Source of the DNA: Rhodospirillales bacterium
GTDB taxonomy: Bacteria; Pseudomonadota; Alphaproteobacteria; Rhodospirillales_A; Casp-alpha2
DNA length: 5,241 nt
NCBI GenBank assembly: GCA_016763915.1
Contig: JAESSX010000278.1
Span: forward strand, 1 to 5,241
Reading direction: 5' to 3'
The position numbers were made by a program, and so were the translations under genes. The notes beneath the pieces are model-generated. The model was not told where the DNA came from. It did not search any database and saw only the letters and a list, made by a program, of their open reading frames with translations. Positions 5,170-5,241 of the stretch are shown piece after piece. Numbering within the stretch: position 1 is the first letter of the stretch; the number at the start of each line of letters is the position of its first letter.

Positions 5170-5241
5170 CTATTTGACCACGGGATTGCTGTCTTTGAGC
5201 CACTTCACTATGCCGTCTTTCACGTTGTAGACCTTGGTGTA
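5170..5241 (-). CDS. Rhodanese-like domain protein, C-terminal end only (partial)
   Basis: The minus strand from the window edge reads YTKVYNVKDGIVKWLKDSNP, then VVK and TAG (5172-5170), an open frame of 23 codons. The pattern (G)(Y/F)xxVYNVxGGIxxWxxxxxPVV is the typical final helix and tail of single-domain rhodanese/sulfurtransferase proteins, which carry sulfur on a cysteine persulfide. The active-site Cys loop would lie some 30-40 residues upstream, outside the window, so activity cannot be judged. Here the usual GG is DG. It is convergent with the hydrolase, with 111 bases between the two stop codons. The call rests on a short tail. Confidence 0.7.
   Translation of the reverse strand, partial: YTKVYNVKDGIVKWLKDSNPVVK

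Noticed and set aside
5099..5170. Minus-strand frame ending PVRDIINRLGDL after the rhodanese stop
   Set aside because: Protein-like ending, but it has no ATG and overlaps the rhodanese tail in another frame. Too short to support as a gene.

Overview
The window looks like a chromosomal segment from an alphaproteobacterium, possibly Rhodospirillales-like. The grounds are the style of the AccA fragment, a Cache-sensor histidine kinase whose HisKA motif resembles PleC/DivJ-type kinases, and small secreted proteins of a kind common in that class. This is an inference from protein style only; no rRNA or other marker gene is present.

Left part (1-600): a decayed 3' fragment of accA (acetyl-CoA carboxylase carboxyltransferase alpha) lies on the minus strand. 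About its first 200 codons are missing. Its 5' end runs into a short dispersed repeat that begins AATGTCCGCTT, and the repeat supplies an in-frame ATG. A second copy of the repeat, in opposite orientation, lies at 2054-2093. Each locus also carries extra hairpins of the same AATGTCCGC...GCGGACATT type.

Middle part (about 600-2190): three small exported products of unknown function lie between the two repeat loci. They are a 33-residue putative lipoprotein on the plus strand (765-866), and a 200-residue and a 135-residue secreted protein in tandem on the minus strand. The lipoprotein frame runs convergently into the 3' end of the 200-residue gene and overlaps it by 26 bases.

Right part (2190-5241): a 569-residue membrane histidine kinase with a periplasmic Cache-like sensor is on the minus strand, with no response regulator in view. 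It is divergent from a GC-rich gene for a haloacetate-dehalogenase-type alpha/beta hydrolase that keeps the full catalytic set. At the right edge, the last 23 codons of a rhodanese-like protein enter on the minus strand, convergent with the hydrolase.

The genes do not form one obvious pathway. The window reads as a mosaic: an AT-richer truncated housekeeping fragment and repeats, small orphan secreted proteins, then a sensor kinase and a GC-rich dehalogenase. I see no CRISPR array, tRNA, rRNA, transposase or defence system. The least explained features are the inverted AATGTCCGC repeats, the accA fusion to one of them, and the small exported proteins between them.
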